Positions 34,734 to 44,126 are shown, counted from the first letter of the stretch. The stretch is 64,000 bases of DNA from Gallaecimonas mangrovi (GCF_003367375.1 NZ_CP031416.1:2549501-2613500); one strand, 5' to 3'. Numbers and translations: made by a program. The notes: generated from the sequence alone by a model not told the origin.

Positions 34734-35578
34734 GCTTTACCCTTCTTATCTTCCAGATCCAGACCGCCAAGGCCTTTGTCGAGCATGCCCAGCAGGGCAT
34801 CCACGTCAAGCAAGGCACACATTTTTTCTTTTACCATGCCCGCAAGCCATGGACGCTTACTCCCGCCCTGGCGCCAACGAACCGAACTACCGTCAATCCG
34901 TTCGGTGCGGACCAAACTATCACAGGCTAGCCCCCAAGGACTGTCACCTAACATCACTAGATATCGGTAATGTTCTTCATTTTCTTGATGTTTAATTTTA
35001 TCAGGCATCACCCAGCGTGCCGTATCCACAACCCGCATTTTTTGGTCACGATGCAACATTAGCCCTTTAAACCAATCAGGCTTACCAAATAATGGACTAA
35101 TTTCGGTAACTTGGTGAATTCCACCAAGCTTATCCAGTGGCACCGCTAATTCAAGTCCGGACACATCGAACAGTAATACCTGAAAATCACCCTCACGGAC
35201 GACATCGTCGTCAGGAGCCACCGGCGCAGGCGGCTCGGCATTTATCGACTTGGCTACCGGCGCCGGCGTTTGAACTTCGGTTTTAACCTCAACTTCAACC
35301 TTAGGCGGCGCAATAGGTGCCTCAACCTTAGCCTCAATTTTCGGGGCGGCAACTGGCGCTTCAACTTTAGGCGGCGCAATTTCCTGTTGGGCTGCCCTAA
35401 CTTGTGCCAACAGTTTGTTTAATGCTTCTTTATCATCGCTGGCAGGCGCTGGACGTTCGGCATAGGGCTTAGCCGGTTTTGGCTCAGCCTTAGGCGCTGG
35501 CTCAGGCTGGGGGTCCGCTTTGGCCTTAGGGGCAGGTTCTGCCAACAGAGCAGCAAAGTAGTCGTCCATTAAGCTCAT
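34730..35578 (-). CDS. parP: Chemotaxis array protein ParP (CheW-like domain)
   Basis: A 282-residue protein. The N-terminal half (1-145) is a low-complexity Pro/Ala/Glu/Lys linker with repeats such as APKAEPKPAKP and PIAPPKVEVEVK; the C-terminal half (about 150-275) is a CheW-like domain with FQVLLFDVSGLELAVPLDKL. This is the structure of Vibrio ParP, whose CheW-like domain inserts into chemotaxis arrays and whose partner ParC positions them at the pole. The gene is directly downstream of the ParA-type ATPase and overlaps it by 4 bases, as in Vibrio. The name rests on this context plus domain layout. Confidence 0.85.
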   Translation of the reverse strand: MSLMDDYFAALLAEPAPKAKADPQPEPAPKAEPKPAKPYAERPAPASDDKEALNKLLAQVRAAQQEIAPPKVEAPVAAPKIEAKVEAPIAPPKVEVEVKTEVQTPAPVAKSINAEPPAPVAPDDDVVREGDFQVLLFDVSGLELAVPLDKLGGIHQVTEISPLFGKPDWFKGLMLHRDQKMRVVDTARWVMPDKIKHQENEEHYRYLVMLGDSPWGLACDSLVRTERIDGSSVRWRQGGSKRPWLAGMVKEKMCALLDVDALLGMLDKGLGGLDLEDKKGKA

Positions 35579-36348
35579 GCGCTCACCTCCACCGGCAGCA
35601 ACATTTCAAGCAACTTTTCATAAGCTTGGACGCCACGTGCTAAAGGTGCCATCACCGGTAAAGGCACATGCTCACGGCTGGCATCACGAAAACGGGTATC
35701 CACCGGTACCATACCCGGCCAGACCTGCTCACTATATTCTTGGCGCAGCTCACGAATAGCATCAATGGAAGCACGGGTACGTTTGTCGAACATGGTAGGC
35801 ACTATGGTGACCTGGCGCTGGCCTTTGAGGGATTTTTCCATCATCGATAGGGTTCTGAGCATCCGCTCCAAGCCCTTAATAGCCAAAAATTCGGTTTGTA
35901 CGGGAACCAGTACGCGCTGACAAGCCGCTAGGGCATTTACCATCAACACACCTAATACTGGCGGGCAGTCAATAAGCACATGGGCATATAGGCCGTCGAG
36001 CTTATCCAATAACTGTTTAAGCAACAGGCCAAGGCCTTCCCGGCTGCCCAATTGTCTGTCAAGGGTGGCCAGCTCCATGGCGGCAGGCCACATATAGAGA
36101 TTCTGCCCGACCTCAATGGTGGCTTTATCAATCAGTGCAGGCGTTAACTGGGCATTGGACATCAAATCAAACAGCGTTGCTTCCAGCGCTTCGGGGGTGC
36201 GATTGAAATAGCTGGTCAAAGAGGCATGGGGATCCATGTCTATAAGCAGCACCGGCTCACCTCTGGCGGCCAAAAGTGCGCCAAGGGTAACAGTAGTGGT
36301 GGTTTTACCAACACCACCCTTCTGGTTTGCAACTGTCCAGATATTCAC
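35575..36348 (-). CDS. parC: ParA-like ATPase ParC, polar localisation of chemotaxis arrays
   Basis: A 257-residue ParA/MinD family ATPase with the deviant Walker A KGGVGKTTTTVTLG at residues 10-23, VLLIDMDPHASLTSYFNR (Walker A' / switch I) near 33-50, and VLIDCPPVLGVLMVNAL (Walker B region) near 122. In Vibrio, ParC forms a polar gradient and recruits CheA and CheW through ParP. The symbol here means the chemotaxis ParA homologue, not topoisomerase IV. It lies 15 bases after the MotB-type gene and overlaps parP by 4 bases. Confidence 0.88.
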   Translation of the reverse strand: MNIWTVANQKGGVGKTTTTVTLGALLAARGEPVLLIDMDPHASLTSYFNRTPEALEATLFDLMSNAQLTPALIDKATIEVGQNLYMWPAAMELATLDRQLGSREGLGLLLKQLLDKLDGLYAHVLIDCPPVLGVLMVNALAACQRVLVPVQTEFLAIKGLERMLRTLSMMEKSLKGQRQVTIVPTMFDKRTRASIDAIRELRQEYSEQVWPGMVPVDTRFRDASREHVPLPVMAPLARGVQAYEKLLEMLLPVEVSA

Positions 36349-36363
36349 GCTGTTCTCATCGCC

Positions 36364-37284
36364 TCAGTTGTCATCCCCGGAAGTAATACGTATCCCGCCA
36401 CCGGGCAAGCTCACTTCCTTGATCTTGGGGTCCCCTGGCATTGGCTTAGACGGCAGTGGCTTGGGCTTTTCCCAGCCGTAAACCGACAACGCCAAAACCA
36501 CACGGCGCCGGTCTTCGGCGGGCATTACCGGCTCATCGCCGTATGCGCCATAACCTTCGATAGCCAACCGTGGCGGCTCTACACCATCGGCAATCAGTTG
36601 CCGAAGCACCGCAGCCGCTCTGGCTGCCGACAATTCCCAATTGGACGCAAATAACGCATCGCTGATGGGGGTACTGTCGGTATATCCGCGGACCCGGATA
36701 TAGTTATTTGCCGACTTTAAGGTCGGCGCTAAGGATGCAAGCAATTGCTGTGCCGGTTTTTGTAGGGTAGCACTGGCTCTTGAAAAGAGCAGACTGTCAG
36801 GGAGTTCAAGGGTGAGCCACTGCTCGCCAAGGCGCAGTTTAGCGCCGCCTAGCTGCTGGTTGTCAGCCAAGGCTTGTTTCAACTGCGCTGCTAAGGCGGC
36901 AAGTGGTTCACCCTTAATATGATTCGGTTCGTTGGCCAGCATACCGTCGTCGGCAGCGGCTTTACCCTGCCCTTGTTCTTTTATCTGCTGGCCGCCCGGC
37001 AAAAGACCGGCACCATCGGGTAACACACTTTGGGTTTGTGGGGAGGCCTTTGCATCGGTAGTGGCCGGCTCTTCGGCAGCCTTTTTGCCCGGCTTGGCCA
37101 CTTTTTGAATGGCGCTTTCAAGGTTGGATACAACGTCTTTAAATTCATCTTTCTCAAGAAGAACAAAAGCATAAAGCACCACAAACAGCGCAAACATCAA
37201 CGTCATATAGTCAGCATAAGACACCAACCAACGGTCGCTATTGTCTTTATGCATGACTTTATGTTGACGCCGATAGCGATACAC
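36364..37284 (-). CDS. motB: MotB-family flagellar stator protein (MotD-like)
   Basis: A 306-residue protein: an N-terminal membrane segment with the proton-path aspartate in RWLVSYADYMTLMFALFVVL (residues about 18-37), a Pro/Ala/Lys-rich plug region (70-130), and a C-terminal OmpA-like peptidoglycan-binding domain (about 170-290, with YIRVRGYTDSTPI and WELSAARAAAVLRQLI). The start is GTG at 37284, with AGGGGA five bases upstream. With the MotA-type gene it forms one stator. A second stator set may exist elsewhere, since the MotA/MotB pair at this site in relatives is the MotC/MotD type; the position in the chemotaxis operon supports that reading. Confidence 0.9.
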   Translation of the reverse strand: MYRYRRQHKVMHKDNSDRWLVSYADYMTLMFALFVVLYAFVLLEKDEFKDVVSNLESAIQKVAKPGKKAAEEPATTDAKASPQTQSVLPDGAGLLPGGQQIKEQGQGKAAADDGMLANEPNHIKGEPLAALAAQLKQALADNQQLGGAKLRLGEQWLTLELPDSLLFSRASATLQKPAQQLLASLAPTLKSANNYIRVRGYTDSTPISDALFASNWELSAARAAAVLRQLIADGVEPPRLAIEGYGAYGDEPVMPAEDRRRVVLALSVYGWEKPKPLPSKPMPGDPKIKEVSLPGGGIRITSGDDN

Positions 37285-37285
37285 A

Positions 37286-38029
37286 TCAGTCCCCTTGATA
37301 GCTGTGCAGCTTCATCGCCACTTTGGCTGGGTGTTCCCCCAGTCCCAGCGACATCAAGCCGACAATGGCCGCCTCCTGGTAACGGCTGCGCTGGTCAATT
37401 AATGCATGTAAACGGCCGCCTAACGGCAAAAAAATCAAGTTGGCAAAGCCAACGCCGTAGATAGTGGCCACAAAGGCGGTGGCGATACCGCTGCCGAGCG
37501 CTTCAGGGTTAGTCAATTGCCCCATGGCTTGAATGAGCCCTAAAACCGCGCCCAAAATCCCCATGGTGGGTGCGTAGCCGCCCATCATCTGAAAAATATC
37601 AGCCGCTTTGTAATCGCTGTCCTGGCGCAAATACAAGTCACTTTCTAACAACTCGCGAACTTGCTCTGGGGTGGCACCGTCAACCAGCATCTGCAGGCCT
37701 TTTCGTACAAAAGGTTCGGGGTAGCTTTCGGAAGCGTTTTCTAGTGCCAAAATTCCCTGATTACGGCATTGCTGGCTCCAGTGCTGAAAGTTATCCAGCA
37801 GCGCGTCAATATCCTGACGCGGCGGCGTAACCAGCCATTGGCATAACACCAGCCAGCGCCGTAAACGCGGCCACGGACTCTGCACCAAGGTGGCAATAAA
37901 GGAGCCAACAACGACAATCAACACCGCTGGGCCATTGAGTAAACTGGACAAATGCCCGCCTTCAAGCCAAAGGGCGAGAACAATGACCCCGACCCCTAGC
38001 AATACCGCGGGAAGAGCCAGTCTATCCAT
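37286..38029 (-). CDS. motA: MotA-family flagellar stator protein (MotC-like)
   Basis: A 247-residue membrane protein with four predicted segments. The start [20 protein letters not shown] and the block [20 protein letters not shown] near residue 150 are typical MotA/PomA features, as is [20 protein letters not shown]. MotA and MotB together form the ion channel that drives flagellar rotation. The frame is open to 38083, but the ATG at 38029 removes an atypical 18-residue extension and leaves an 8-base overlap with cheB. Ion type (proton or sodium) cannot be decided safely from sequence here. Confidence 0.9.
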   Translation of the reverse strand: MDRLALPAVLLGVGVIVLALWLEGGHLSSLLNGPAVLIVVVGSFIATLVQSPWPRLRRWLVLCQWLVTPPRQDIDALLDNFQHWSQQCRNQGILALENASESYPEPFVRKGLQMLVDGATPEQVRELLESDLYLRQDSDYKAADIFQMMGGYAPTMGILGAVLGLIQAMGQLTNPEALGSGIATAFVATIYGVGFANLIFLPLGGRLHALIDQRSRYQEAAIVGLMSLGLGEHPAKVAMKLHSYQGD

Positions 38030-39143
38030 GGCCGATCTCGGCAAGAATACGCCCGGCAATACGTTCAAGACTGATGGATTCATCGGTAAGGCCAGCCGCC
38101 GTTACCGCTTGCGGCATACCGTAAACCACACAGCTGGCTTCATCTTGCGCAAACAGCGTTGCGCCCTGGGCCTTAAGCAGACGTGACCCGTCGCGGCCAT
38201 CAGCGCCCATACCGGTCAGAATAACCGCCAGTACGTCACCGGAAATTTTGGCCGCTGAGGCGAAGGTGATATCTACCGACGGCTTATAAACCAACGTCTC
38301 GGGGCCTTCAGTCACCTTCAAACGCATGGCGGAGCTACTGCCTTCAATCAGCATTTGTTTGCCGCCTGGCGCCAAATAGGCCCGGCCCGCCATTAAGCGG
38401 TCACCGTTTTCTGCCTCTTTTACCGAAATTTGGCAAAGCCCATCTAAGCGCTGGGCAAAAGCGGTAGTGAAGGTACCGGGCATGTGCTGCACCAATACGA
38501 TGGGCAGCGGGAAATTAGCCGGCAAACGCGTCAAAATCTGCTGTAGTGCCACAGGGCCGCCGGTAGAACAGCCAATAGCCAAAAGCTTGTAAGGCGTGGC
38601 CCGGCGGCGGCGCGGTGAAGGTGCCTCATGGCCATGACGCTCAGCGCTAGCCTGCGGCCGGGAAAGCGGCGCTGGCTCAGGTTTGGCGATAGTGGGGGCG
38701 GCATTGGCGTTTCGCAGTTGCCGGGCCTTGATCAGTGAAAGACCGCGGCGATTAGCCAGGGTTTTAACCCGATTGAGCAGGGTCGCCACCGCGTCATTGC
38801 GATCTTTGGCGATATCTTCAAAGCGCTTGGGTAAGAAATCCAGAGCCCCAGCATCCAGCGCATCCAGCGTTGCTTTCGCGCCGTCATGGGTTAATGAAGA
38901 GAACATCAAAATCGGAGTGGGATTCGCAAGCATGATCTCGCGAACTGCAGAAATGCCATCCATAACCGGCATTTCGATATCCATGGTGATCACATCGGGG
39001 CGCAAATCTTTTGCTTTTTGAACAGCATCCTTGCCGTTAATAGCGGTGTCGATAACTTCAACACCGACGTCAGATGTCAGGATCTCTGATACCCGGCGAC
39101 GGAAAAAGCTGGAGTCATCGACAACCAAAACGCGAATCGGCAT
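38022..39143 (-). CDS. cheB: Chemotaxis methylesterase/deamidase CheB
   Basis: A 373-residue response regulator: receiver domain (1-120) with phosphoacceptor D55 in [13 protein letters not shown], a Pro/Ala-rich linker, and a CheB catalytic domain with the Ser in [16 protein letters not shown], the His in [14 protein letters not shown], and the Asp in [11 protein letters not shown]. It removes methyl groups from receptor glutamates during adaptation. No cheR is seen in the window. It follows cheA after 15 bases and overlaps the MotA-type gene. Confidence 0.96.
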   Translation of the reverse strand: MPIRVLVVDDSSFFRRRVSEILTSDVGVEVIDTAINGKDAVQKAKDLRPDVITMDIEMPVMDGISAVREIMLANPTPILMFSSLTHDGAKATLDALDAGALDFLPKRFEDIAKDRNDAVATLLNRVKTLANRRGLSLIKARQLRNANAAPTIAKPEPAPLSRPQASAERHGHEAPSPRRRRATPYKLLAIGCSTGGPVALQQILTRLPANFPLPIVLVQHMPGTFTTAFAQRLDGLCQISVKEAENGDRLMAGRAYLAPGGKQMLIEGSSSAMRLKVTEGPETLVYKPSVDITFASAAKISGDVLAVILTGMGADGRDGSRLLKAQGATLFAQDEASCVVYGMPQAVTAAGLTDESISLERIAGRILAEIGHG

Positions 39144-39158
39144 AACTGGGTAATTCCT

Positions 39159-41315
39159 TTACAACTTGCGGGCATAGCGCTTCAACAGCGCCGGTACGTC
39201 CAGAATCAAAGCAATACCCCCGTCGGAAGTAATGGTCGCACCCGCCATGCCTGGCGTGCCTTGCAGCATTTGCCCCAGCGGTTTAATCACCACTTCTTCC
39301 TGACCTATCAGGCCATCCACCACAAAGCCCACCTGCATGGTGCCTTGCTGGATGATCACCACATGGCCTTGGCCATGACGGCGCTCGCGGCGAGAGCCAC
39401 GAACTAACCAGTGGTCCAGATAGAACAGCGGAATTGCTCTTTCCCGCACAATAATAGTCAGTTGTCCGTCTACAACATTGGTCTGGGACAAATCCAGATG
39501 GAATATTTCGTTGACGGTCGCCAGTGGGAAGGCAAAAGTTTGCTTGCCTACCAACACCATCAAGGTTGGCAATATTGCTAGGGTCAGCGGCACCTTGATG
39601 GTAATGCGCGTGCCCTCGCCCTTGGCCGAATCGATATGAATAGAACCGTTGAGCTGGCTGATTTTGGTTTTCACCACATCCATACCAACGCCACGGCCTG
39701 AAATATCAGAAATTTCTTTTTTGGTGGAGAAACCTGGCGCAAAAATCAGGTTATAGGCTTCTTCATCAGACAAGCGATTAGCGGCGTCTTGGTCCATAAC
39801 CCCACGGTCAACGGCAATGGCTTTTAGCCTTTCCGGGTCCATACCGGCGCCGTCATCGTTGATGGCGAGCAGAATATGGTCCCCTTCCTGGCTTGCCGAC
39901 AAAATGATGGTGCCGGTTTTTGCCTTACCACTTTTTACCCGTACGTCAGGCATTTCGATGCCGTGGTCAACCGAGTTACGTACCAAGTGCACCAAAGGAT
40001 CGGCCAGCGCTTCAACGAGGTTTTTATCCAAGTCGGTTTCTTCGCCCACCAATTCCAAATTGATGTCTTTTTTCAAGCTACGGGCCAGATCTCGCACTAC
40101 CCGAGGGAAGCGGCCAAACACTTTCTTGATTGGCTGCATGCGGGTTTGCATAACCGCACCCTGGAGGTCGCCGGTGACCACGTCTAAGTTGGCAACCGCT
40201 TTTGATAGATCTTCGTCTTCGTTGCTAAGACCAATCGACAACAAGCGGTTACGTACCAAAACGAGCTCACCAACCATGTTCATGATCTCATCAAGCTTTT
40301 TGGTATCAACCCGCACCGTGGTCTCGGCTTGATGCGCGCCACTGGCTGCAGCCGGATGCGCCGCTTCTTCTTTTGCCGGTGCCTTGGCTGCTGGAGCCGC
40401 CGCAGGAGCGTCCTTAGGCGCAGCCGCTTTGGCTGCAGGCTTAGGTGCTGGCGACGCCGCTTCCGGTTTTGCATCGACCGGACCTTTGCCTTTGCCATGC
40501 AACTGGTCCAGCAGCGCTTCAAACTCATCGTCTTCAATCAGCTCGCCACCACCACCGCTGCTGGCAGCTTCTGCCGGTTTTTCAGGCTCGGCAGGCGCTT
40601 GCTCGGTTTCTTTAGCAGGCGAGACGTTAAATTGACCTTTACCGTGCAGCTGGTCTAGAAGCGCTTCAAATTCGTCATCGGTAATTTCATCGCCGCCGGC
40701 TGCCGCTGCTTCTTTTTTCGGCTCAGAAGCGGCTGGCGCTGCGCTGGCTGTAGATGGCCCTTTATCGGTGCCGTGAAGTTCATCGAGCAACGACTCGAAT
40801 TCGGCATCGGTAATATCATCGATACCACCGGCGCTTTCTGCAGCAGCAGGCGCCTCATCGGCCACCGCTTCGGGTTCTTCAGCAACCGCTTCTGGCTCGG
40901 GTTCGGCCGCGGCAGGCGGCGCTGCATCAGGGTCACTTAAGCGGTGAAGGCCATCCAACAATTCTTGGTCGGCAGGGCCTGGGATCACCCGCTCTTGGAT
41001 CATCGCGAACATGTCATTGATGGTATCGAGGGCACTTAGCACCACGTCCATCAATTCCGCGCTTACTTGCAGTTTATGGTTTCGAAGTAGGTCAAAGACG
41101 TTCTCTGCGCCGTGGCATACGTCCACAAGGTTTGATAAGCCAAGGAACCCCGCACCGCCCTTAACGGTGTGAAAGCCTCGGAAGATGGCATTAAGCAAAT
41201 CGCTGTCTTGGGGCTGTTTTTCCAGCTCCACCAGCTGCTCGGAGAGTAATTCAAGAATCTCACCGGCCTCAACCAGGAAATCCTGCAGGATGTCTTCGTC
41301 CAACTCGAAGCTCAT
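39159..41315 (-). CDS. cheA: Chemotaxis histidine kinase CheA
   Basis: A 718-residue CheA. P1 phosphotransfer domain (1-125) carries the phosphorylated H49 in FHTVKGGAGFLG. Then a long Ala/Pro/Glu-rich linker (126-330) contains three near-identical short helices (166-183, 209-226, 258-275) and no recognisable folded P2 domain. P3 dimerisation begins near 333 (ETTVRVDTKKLDEIMNMVGE); the P4 ATPase has LVHLVRNSVDHGIE and the G-boxes DDGAGMD and GRGVGMDVVK; P5 is the CheW-like C-terminus. It phosphorylates CheY and CheB on receptor signals. Start at 41315 has a strong AGGAG ribosome site. In Vibrio, a linker segment of CheA binds ParP; parP is encoded nearby. Confidence 0.97.
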   Translation of the reverse strand: MSFELDEDILQDFLVEAGEILELLSEQLVELEKQPQDSDLLNAIFRGFHTVKGGAGFLGLSNLVDVCHGAENVFDLLRNHKLQVSAELMDVVLSALDTINDMFAMIQERVIPGPADQELLDGLHRLSDPDAAPPAAAEPEPEAVAEEPEAVADEAPAAAESAGGIDDITDAEFESLLDELHGTDKGPSTASAAPAASEPKKEAAAAGGDEITDDEFEALLDQLHGKGQFNVSPAKETEQAPAEPEKPAEAASSGGGGELIEDDEFEALLDQLHGKGKGPVDAKPEAASPAPKPAAKAAAPKDAPAAAPAAKAPAKEEAAHPAAASGAHQAETTVRVDTKKLDEIMNMVGELVLVRNRLLSIGLSNEDEDLSKAVANLDVVTGDLQGAVMQTRMQPIKKVFGRFPRVVRDLARSLKKDINLELVGEETDLDKNLVEALADPLVHLVRNSVDHGIEMPDVRVKSGKAKTGTIILSASQEGDHILLAINDDGAGMDPERLKAIAVDRGVMDQDAANRLSDEEAYNLIFAPGFSTKKEISDISGRGVGMDVVKTKISQLNGSIHIDSAKGEGTRITIKVPLTLAILPTLMVLVGKQTFAFPLATVNEIFHLDLSQTNVVDGQLTIIVRERAIPLFYLDHWLVRGSRRERRHGQGHVVIIQQGTMQVGFVVDGLIGQEEVVIKPLGQMLQGTPGMAGATITSDGGIALILDVPALLKRYARKL
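40491..40820 (-). repeat. Threefold short-helix repeat in the CheA linker
   Basis: Inside cheA, residues 166-183, 209-226 and 258-275 share the pattern (I/L)(T/E)D(D/A)EFE(A/S)LLD(Q/E)LHG, separated by Ala/Pro/Glu-rich spacers of 25-31 residues. The pattern resembles the N-terminal CheY-binding peptide of FliM encoded in this window (LSQDEIDALLHG). Confidence 0.85.
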
Positions 41316-41327
41316 TAACCAGCTCCT

Positions 41328-42062
41328 TTAGAAACCCAAACTCGATAGCAGATCGTCGACGTCGTCCTGCCCCTTGACCACATCATCCCGCTGTTCCGGG
41401 TTGATAATGGGACCTTCAGCTTCGGTCGGCGCACTGGTGCGTTCAACTTTCGCCTGAGGTTCACCAAACATGGTCACTAGACTAACCAAACGTTCTTCAA
41501 CTTCCCGAACCAGTTCAATCACCCGGCGGATGATTTGACCGGTTAAGTCTTGAAAGCCCTGTGCCATCAGCACTTCCGTTAAGGATGCGCGCAGTTGGTC
41601 AGCTTCAGACTTTGACTTAAGCAAAAAACTGTCCAAGTCATGAACCAGGGTTTTAAACTCCCCGACTTGCATTTCCCGCTCCATCAGCCGCTGCCAGGAG
41701 GGGTTAAGGCCGTCGATACTGTCAACCAGCTTGTCAGCAATAGGTAAACAGGACTCAACAGCGTCCATGGTGGTATTGGCCGCTGATTCGGTCATCGAAA
41801 TAACGTGCATCAGCCGGTCTTTTGCATCGGGGATCTCCTGGGTTGCCAAGGTGGCCAACCGGGGATCGTTCTGGAAATCCAGCAGTGAGTCGTGTAGTTC
41901 TCGCGTCAATTTACCGACTTGAGCAAACAACTCTGTGTTGACACTGACCGCCATGTCACGAAAAACGGCTTGTGCTTCCTGTTCTTCGCCTGCTTCCAGA
42001 TGAGCCACCAATTTCTTGGCTTGCTCAAGGGAAATTGCCTGTTCTTGGCGTTCGCTCATCAT
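41328..42062 (-). CDS. cheZ: CheY phosphatase CheZ
   Basis: A 244-residue, largely helical protein. The active-site helix near residue 170 has TEVLMAQGFQDLTGQIIRRV, with the catalytic Asp and Gln of CheZ (D-x2-x-Q), and the C-terminus DDVDDLLSSLGF is the CheY-P binding tail. CheZ shuts off the motor signal by dephosphorylating CheY-P. Two successive ATG codons (42062 and 42059) are possible; the second has the better distance from GAGGA. It lies between cheY and cheA, as in Vibrio and Pseudomonas. Confidence 0.95.
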   Translation of the reverse strand: MMSERQEQAISLEQAKKLVAHLEAGEEQEAQAVFRDMAVSVNTELFAQVGKLTRELHDSLLDFQNDPRLATLATQEIPDAKDRLMHVISMTESAANTTMDAVESCLPIADKLVDSIDGLNPSWQRLMEREMQVGEFKTLVHDLDSFLLKSKSEADQLRASLTEVLMAQGFQDLTGQIIRRVIELVREVEERLVSLVTMFGEPQAKVERTSAPTEAEGPIINPEQRDDVVKGQDDVDDLLSSLGF

Positions 42063-42068
42063 GATTCC

Positions 42069-42452
42069 TCAGCCCATCCGCTCAAAGATCTTATCGAGCT
42101 TTTCCTTGAGGGTTGCCGCCGTAAAAGGCTTCACTACATAACCGTTCACGCCAGCTTGGGCGGCGGCAACGATTTGCTCTCGCTTAGCTTCAGCAGTCAC
42201 CATCATCACCGGTAGATGCTTGAGCTTGTCGTCGGAACGAATCGCTTTGAGCAAGTCGATACCTTGCATGCCCGGCATGTTCCAGTCGGTGATCACAAAA
42301 TCAAAGTCACCGTTTTGCAGCATCGGCAAAGCAGTATTACCGTCATCGGCTTCTAAGCAGTTATTGAAGCCCAGATCGCGCATGAGGTTTTTGATGATGC
42401 GTCGCATCGTGGAGAAATCATCCACGATGAGGATCTTCATGTTCTTGTCCAA
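42069..42452 (-). CDS. cheY: Chemotaxis response regulator CheY
   Basis: A single receiver domain of about 127 residues: acidic pair DD in [13 protein letters not shown], the phosphoacceptor Asp in [11 protein letters not shown] near residue 57, Thr in MVTAEAKR and Lys in [12 protein letters not shown]. CheY-P binds FliM to change rotation. The frame is open to a TTG at 42464, but that would sit on top of the ribosome site. The TTG at 42452 follows GGAGGA by four bases and gives [12 protein letters not shown]; the first ATG (42440) is too far. First gene of the sigma-28 chemotaxis operon. Confidence 0.94.
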   Translation of the reverse strand: MDKNMKILIVDDFSTMRRIIKNLMRDLGFNNCLEADDGNTALPMLQNGDFDFVITDWNMPGMQGIDLLKAIRSDDKLKHLPVMMVTAEAKREQIVAAAQAGVNGYVVKPFTAATLKEKLDKIFERMG

Positions 42453-42483
42453 TGCTTCCTCCAACGAAGCTTGACCTGATACT

Positions 42484-42510
42484 TTATCGGCCTGTTTTTT
42501 AAATACTTAA
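42484..42510 (-). promoter_or_regulatory. Sigma-28 (FliA) promoter upstream of cheY
   Basis: On the minus strand TTAAGTAT (42510-42503), an exact 11-base spacer, then GCCGATAA (42491-42484). The -10 is a perfect match to the FliA consensus and the -35 matches six of eight bases of TAAAGTTT. It lies in the gap between fliA and cheY and should drive cheYZAB-motAB-parCP-cheW. Confidence 0.92.
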
Positions 42511-43251
42511 CTAAATTATGCCGGTATCCTGCTGCCAGTCCACTAATCGTCCTTTCAACCTGGACATGGCCTGAGCATGGATCTGACAAACCCGTGATTC
42601 GCTAACGCCCAACACCGCGCCTATTTCTTTGAGGTTGAGTTCCTCTTCATAGTAAAGCGACAGTACGATGGATTCTCGCTCGGGAAGCTTTTTCAATGCC
42701 TCAGATAACGCATTTTGAAAACGGCTGCGATGATGATTCAGATCGGGCCTTTCGGTATCATCAGGGGCATAAATTTCTTCCCCAACCCCCATATCTTCCA
42801 TCGCAACCATGCGACCACAGTTTACGTCATTAAGCATGCGGTGATAGTCATCAACGCTCACTTTAAGCTTGGCAGCCACGTCGGCGTCACGGGCTTCGAT
42901 ACCAGTTTCACGCTCGACTTCATTGATGGCATCACTGATCGCCCTGGCATTACGGTGCACACTACGAGGTACCCAGTCGCCACGACGAATTTCATCAAGC
43001 ATGGCACCGCGAATACGAATGCCGGCATAAGTTTCAAAACTGGCGCCTTTGCTGCCGTCAAAATTTCGGGCAGCCTCTATCAACCCCATCATGCCAGCTT
43101 GGATCAAGTCATCCAGCTGCACCGAGGGAGGCAGGCGCATCAACAGATGGTGAGCAATACGCCGAACAAGCTCGGCGTGGCGGTTGACCAACTGGGCCTC
43201 CCGCTGCTCACCATACGGATTTTTATTCAGTATCTTGTTCGCTCCCGACAT
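42511..43251 (-). CDS. fliA: Flagellar sigma factor FliA (sigma-28)
   Basis: A 246-residue sigma factor. Region 2 is visible in DDLIQAGMMGLIEAARNFDG and FETYAGIRIRGAMLDEIRRG DW (about 47-95), and region 4 helix-turn-helix in NLKEIGAVLGVSESRVCQIH near residue 210. FliA directs late flagellar and chemotaxis promoters, one of which lies just after its own stop codon. The start overlaps flhG by 29 bases, and no nearer start exists. Full length for the family. Confidence 0.97.
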   Translation of the reverse strand: MSGANKILNKNPYGEQREAQLVNRHAELVRRIAHHLLMRLPPSVQLDDLIQAGMMGLIEAARNFDGSKGASFETYAGIRIRGAMLDEIRRGDWVPRSVHRNARAISDAINEVERETGIEARDADVAAKLKVSVDDYHRMLNDVNCGRMVAMEDMGVGEEIYAPDDTERPDLNHHRSRFQNALSEALKKLPERESIVLSLYYEEELNLKEIGAVLGVSESRVCQIHAQAMSRLKGRLVDWQQDTGII

Positions 43252-44095
43252 GAGATTTTTCGCCGATCAGTTGCTCAAGGAAAAATTCCACATGCCCGCC
43301 TGGCCGATTCGGAATAGGCCATGTCATGACCTTAGACGCCAGAGCCTTAAAGGCAACAGCGGCCGGTGCACGCGGATACAAATCCACCACCAGCTTCTGT
43401 TTACGCACGGCCTGGCGCACATGTTCATCAAAGGGCACTGTTCCAACCAGTTCCAGGGCAACATCCAAGAAGCGGTCGGTAACACGGGAAAGCTTAGTAA
43501 AGAGCTCCTGCCCCTCTTTCAGGCTTCGCACCATATTGGCAACGATTTTGAACCTGAACAGACCATAGTCGCGGGACAAAATTTTGATTAGCGCATAGGC
43601 GTCGGTAATTGATGTGGGTTCATCACAAACCACCACCATGACATCTTGAGCTGCGCGAGAAAAACTCAGCACCATATCGGAAATACCGGCAGCAGTATCA
43701 ACGATAAGTACATCAAAGGTTTCTTCCAGCTCACTAAAAGCACGGATAAGGCTGGCATGCTCGGCGGGTGTTAGCTCCACCATAGATTGCGTACCAGAAG
43801 TGGCGGGCACAATTTTAAAGCCCCCAGGCCCTTCCAGCAGCACATCTTTAAGTTCACATTCCCCAGCCAACACATGGCTTAAGTTTTTCTGAACTCGAAG
43901 GCCCAGCAATACGTCAACGTTAGCCAGCCCCAAGTCAGCATCCAGCAGCAGCACCTTTTGGCCTGCCTGCGCCAACGCAGCAGCTGTGTTGATGGAGACG
44001 TTGGTTTTACCAACCCCGCCTTTACCGCCAGTAACGGCCACCACTTTGGTAATATTTTGGCGTTTCATTTGCCTCAAGCCGCTCGCTTGATCCAT
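43223..44095 (-). CDS. flhG: Flagellar number regulator FlhG (FleN)
   Basis: A 290-residue MinD-like ATPase. The N-terminus has DQASGLRQM, the conserved DQAxxLR activator helix that stimulates FlhF; the deviant Walker A is GGKGGVGKTNVSINTA near residue 24, followed by VLLLDADLGLANVDVLLG and a C-terminal membrane-targeting helix. FlhG limits the number of polar flagella and, as FleN, restrains the FlrA/FleQ regulator. The ATG has AAGGAA upstream. In the flhA-flhF-flhG-fliA unit. Confidence 0.95.
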   Translation of the reverse strand: MDQASGLRQMKRQNITKVVAVTGGKGGVGKTNVSINTAAALAQAGQKVLLLDADLGLANVDVLLGLRVQKNLSHVLAGECELKDVLLEGPGGFKIVPATSGTQSMVELTPAEHASLIRAFSELEETFDVLIVDTAAGISDMVLSFSRAAQDVMVVVCDEPTSITDAYALIKILSRDYGLFRFKIVANMVRSLKEGQELFTKLSRVTDRFLDVALELVGTVPFDEHVRQAVRKQKLVVDLYPRAPAAVAFKALASKVMTWPIPNRPGGHVEFFLEQLIGEKSHVGSEQDTE

Positions 44096-44126
44096 GGGTG
44101 TTCCTTATTTTACTTGTCGCTACAGC

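Noticed and set aside
39817-40332. Plus-strand open frame of 171 codons opposite cheA
   Set aside because: Shadow of the GC-rich cheA gene: no ribosome site, no recognisable domain, and cheA is clearly coding on the other strand.
42715-43317. Plus-strand open frame of 200 codons opposite fliA
   Set aside because: Lies wholly across fliA and the end of flhG and lacks start signals.
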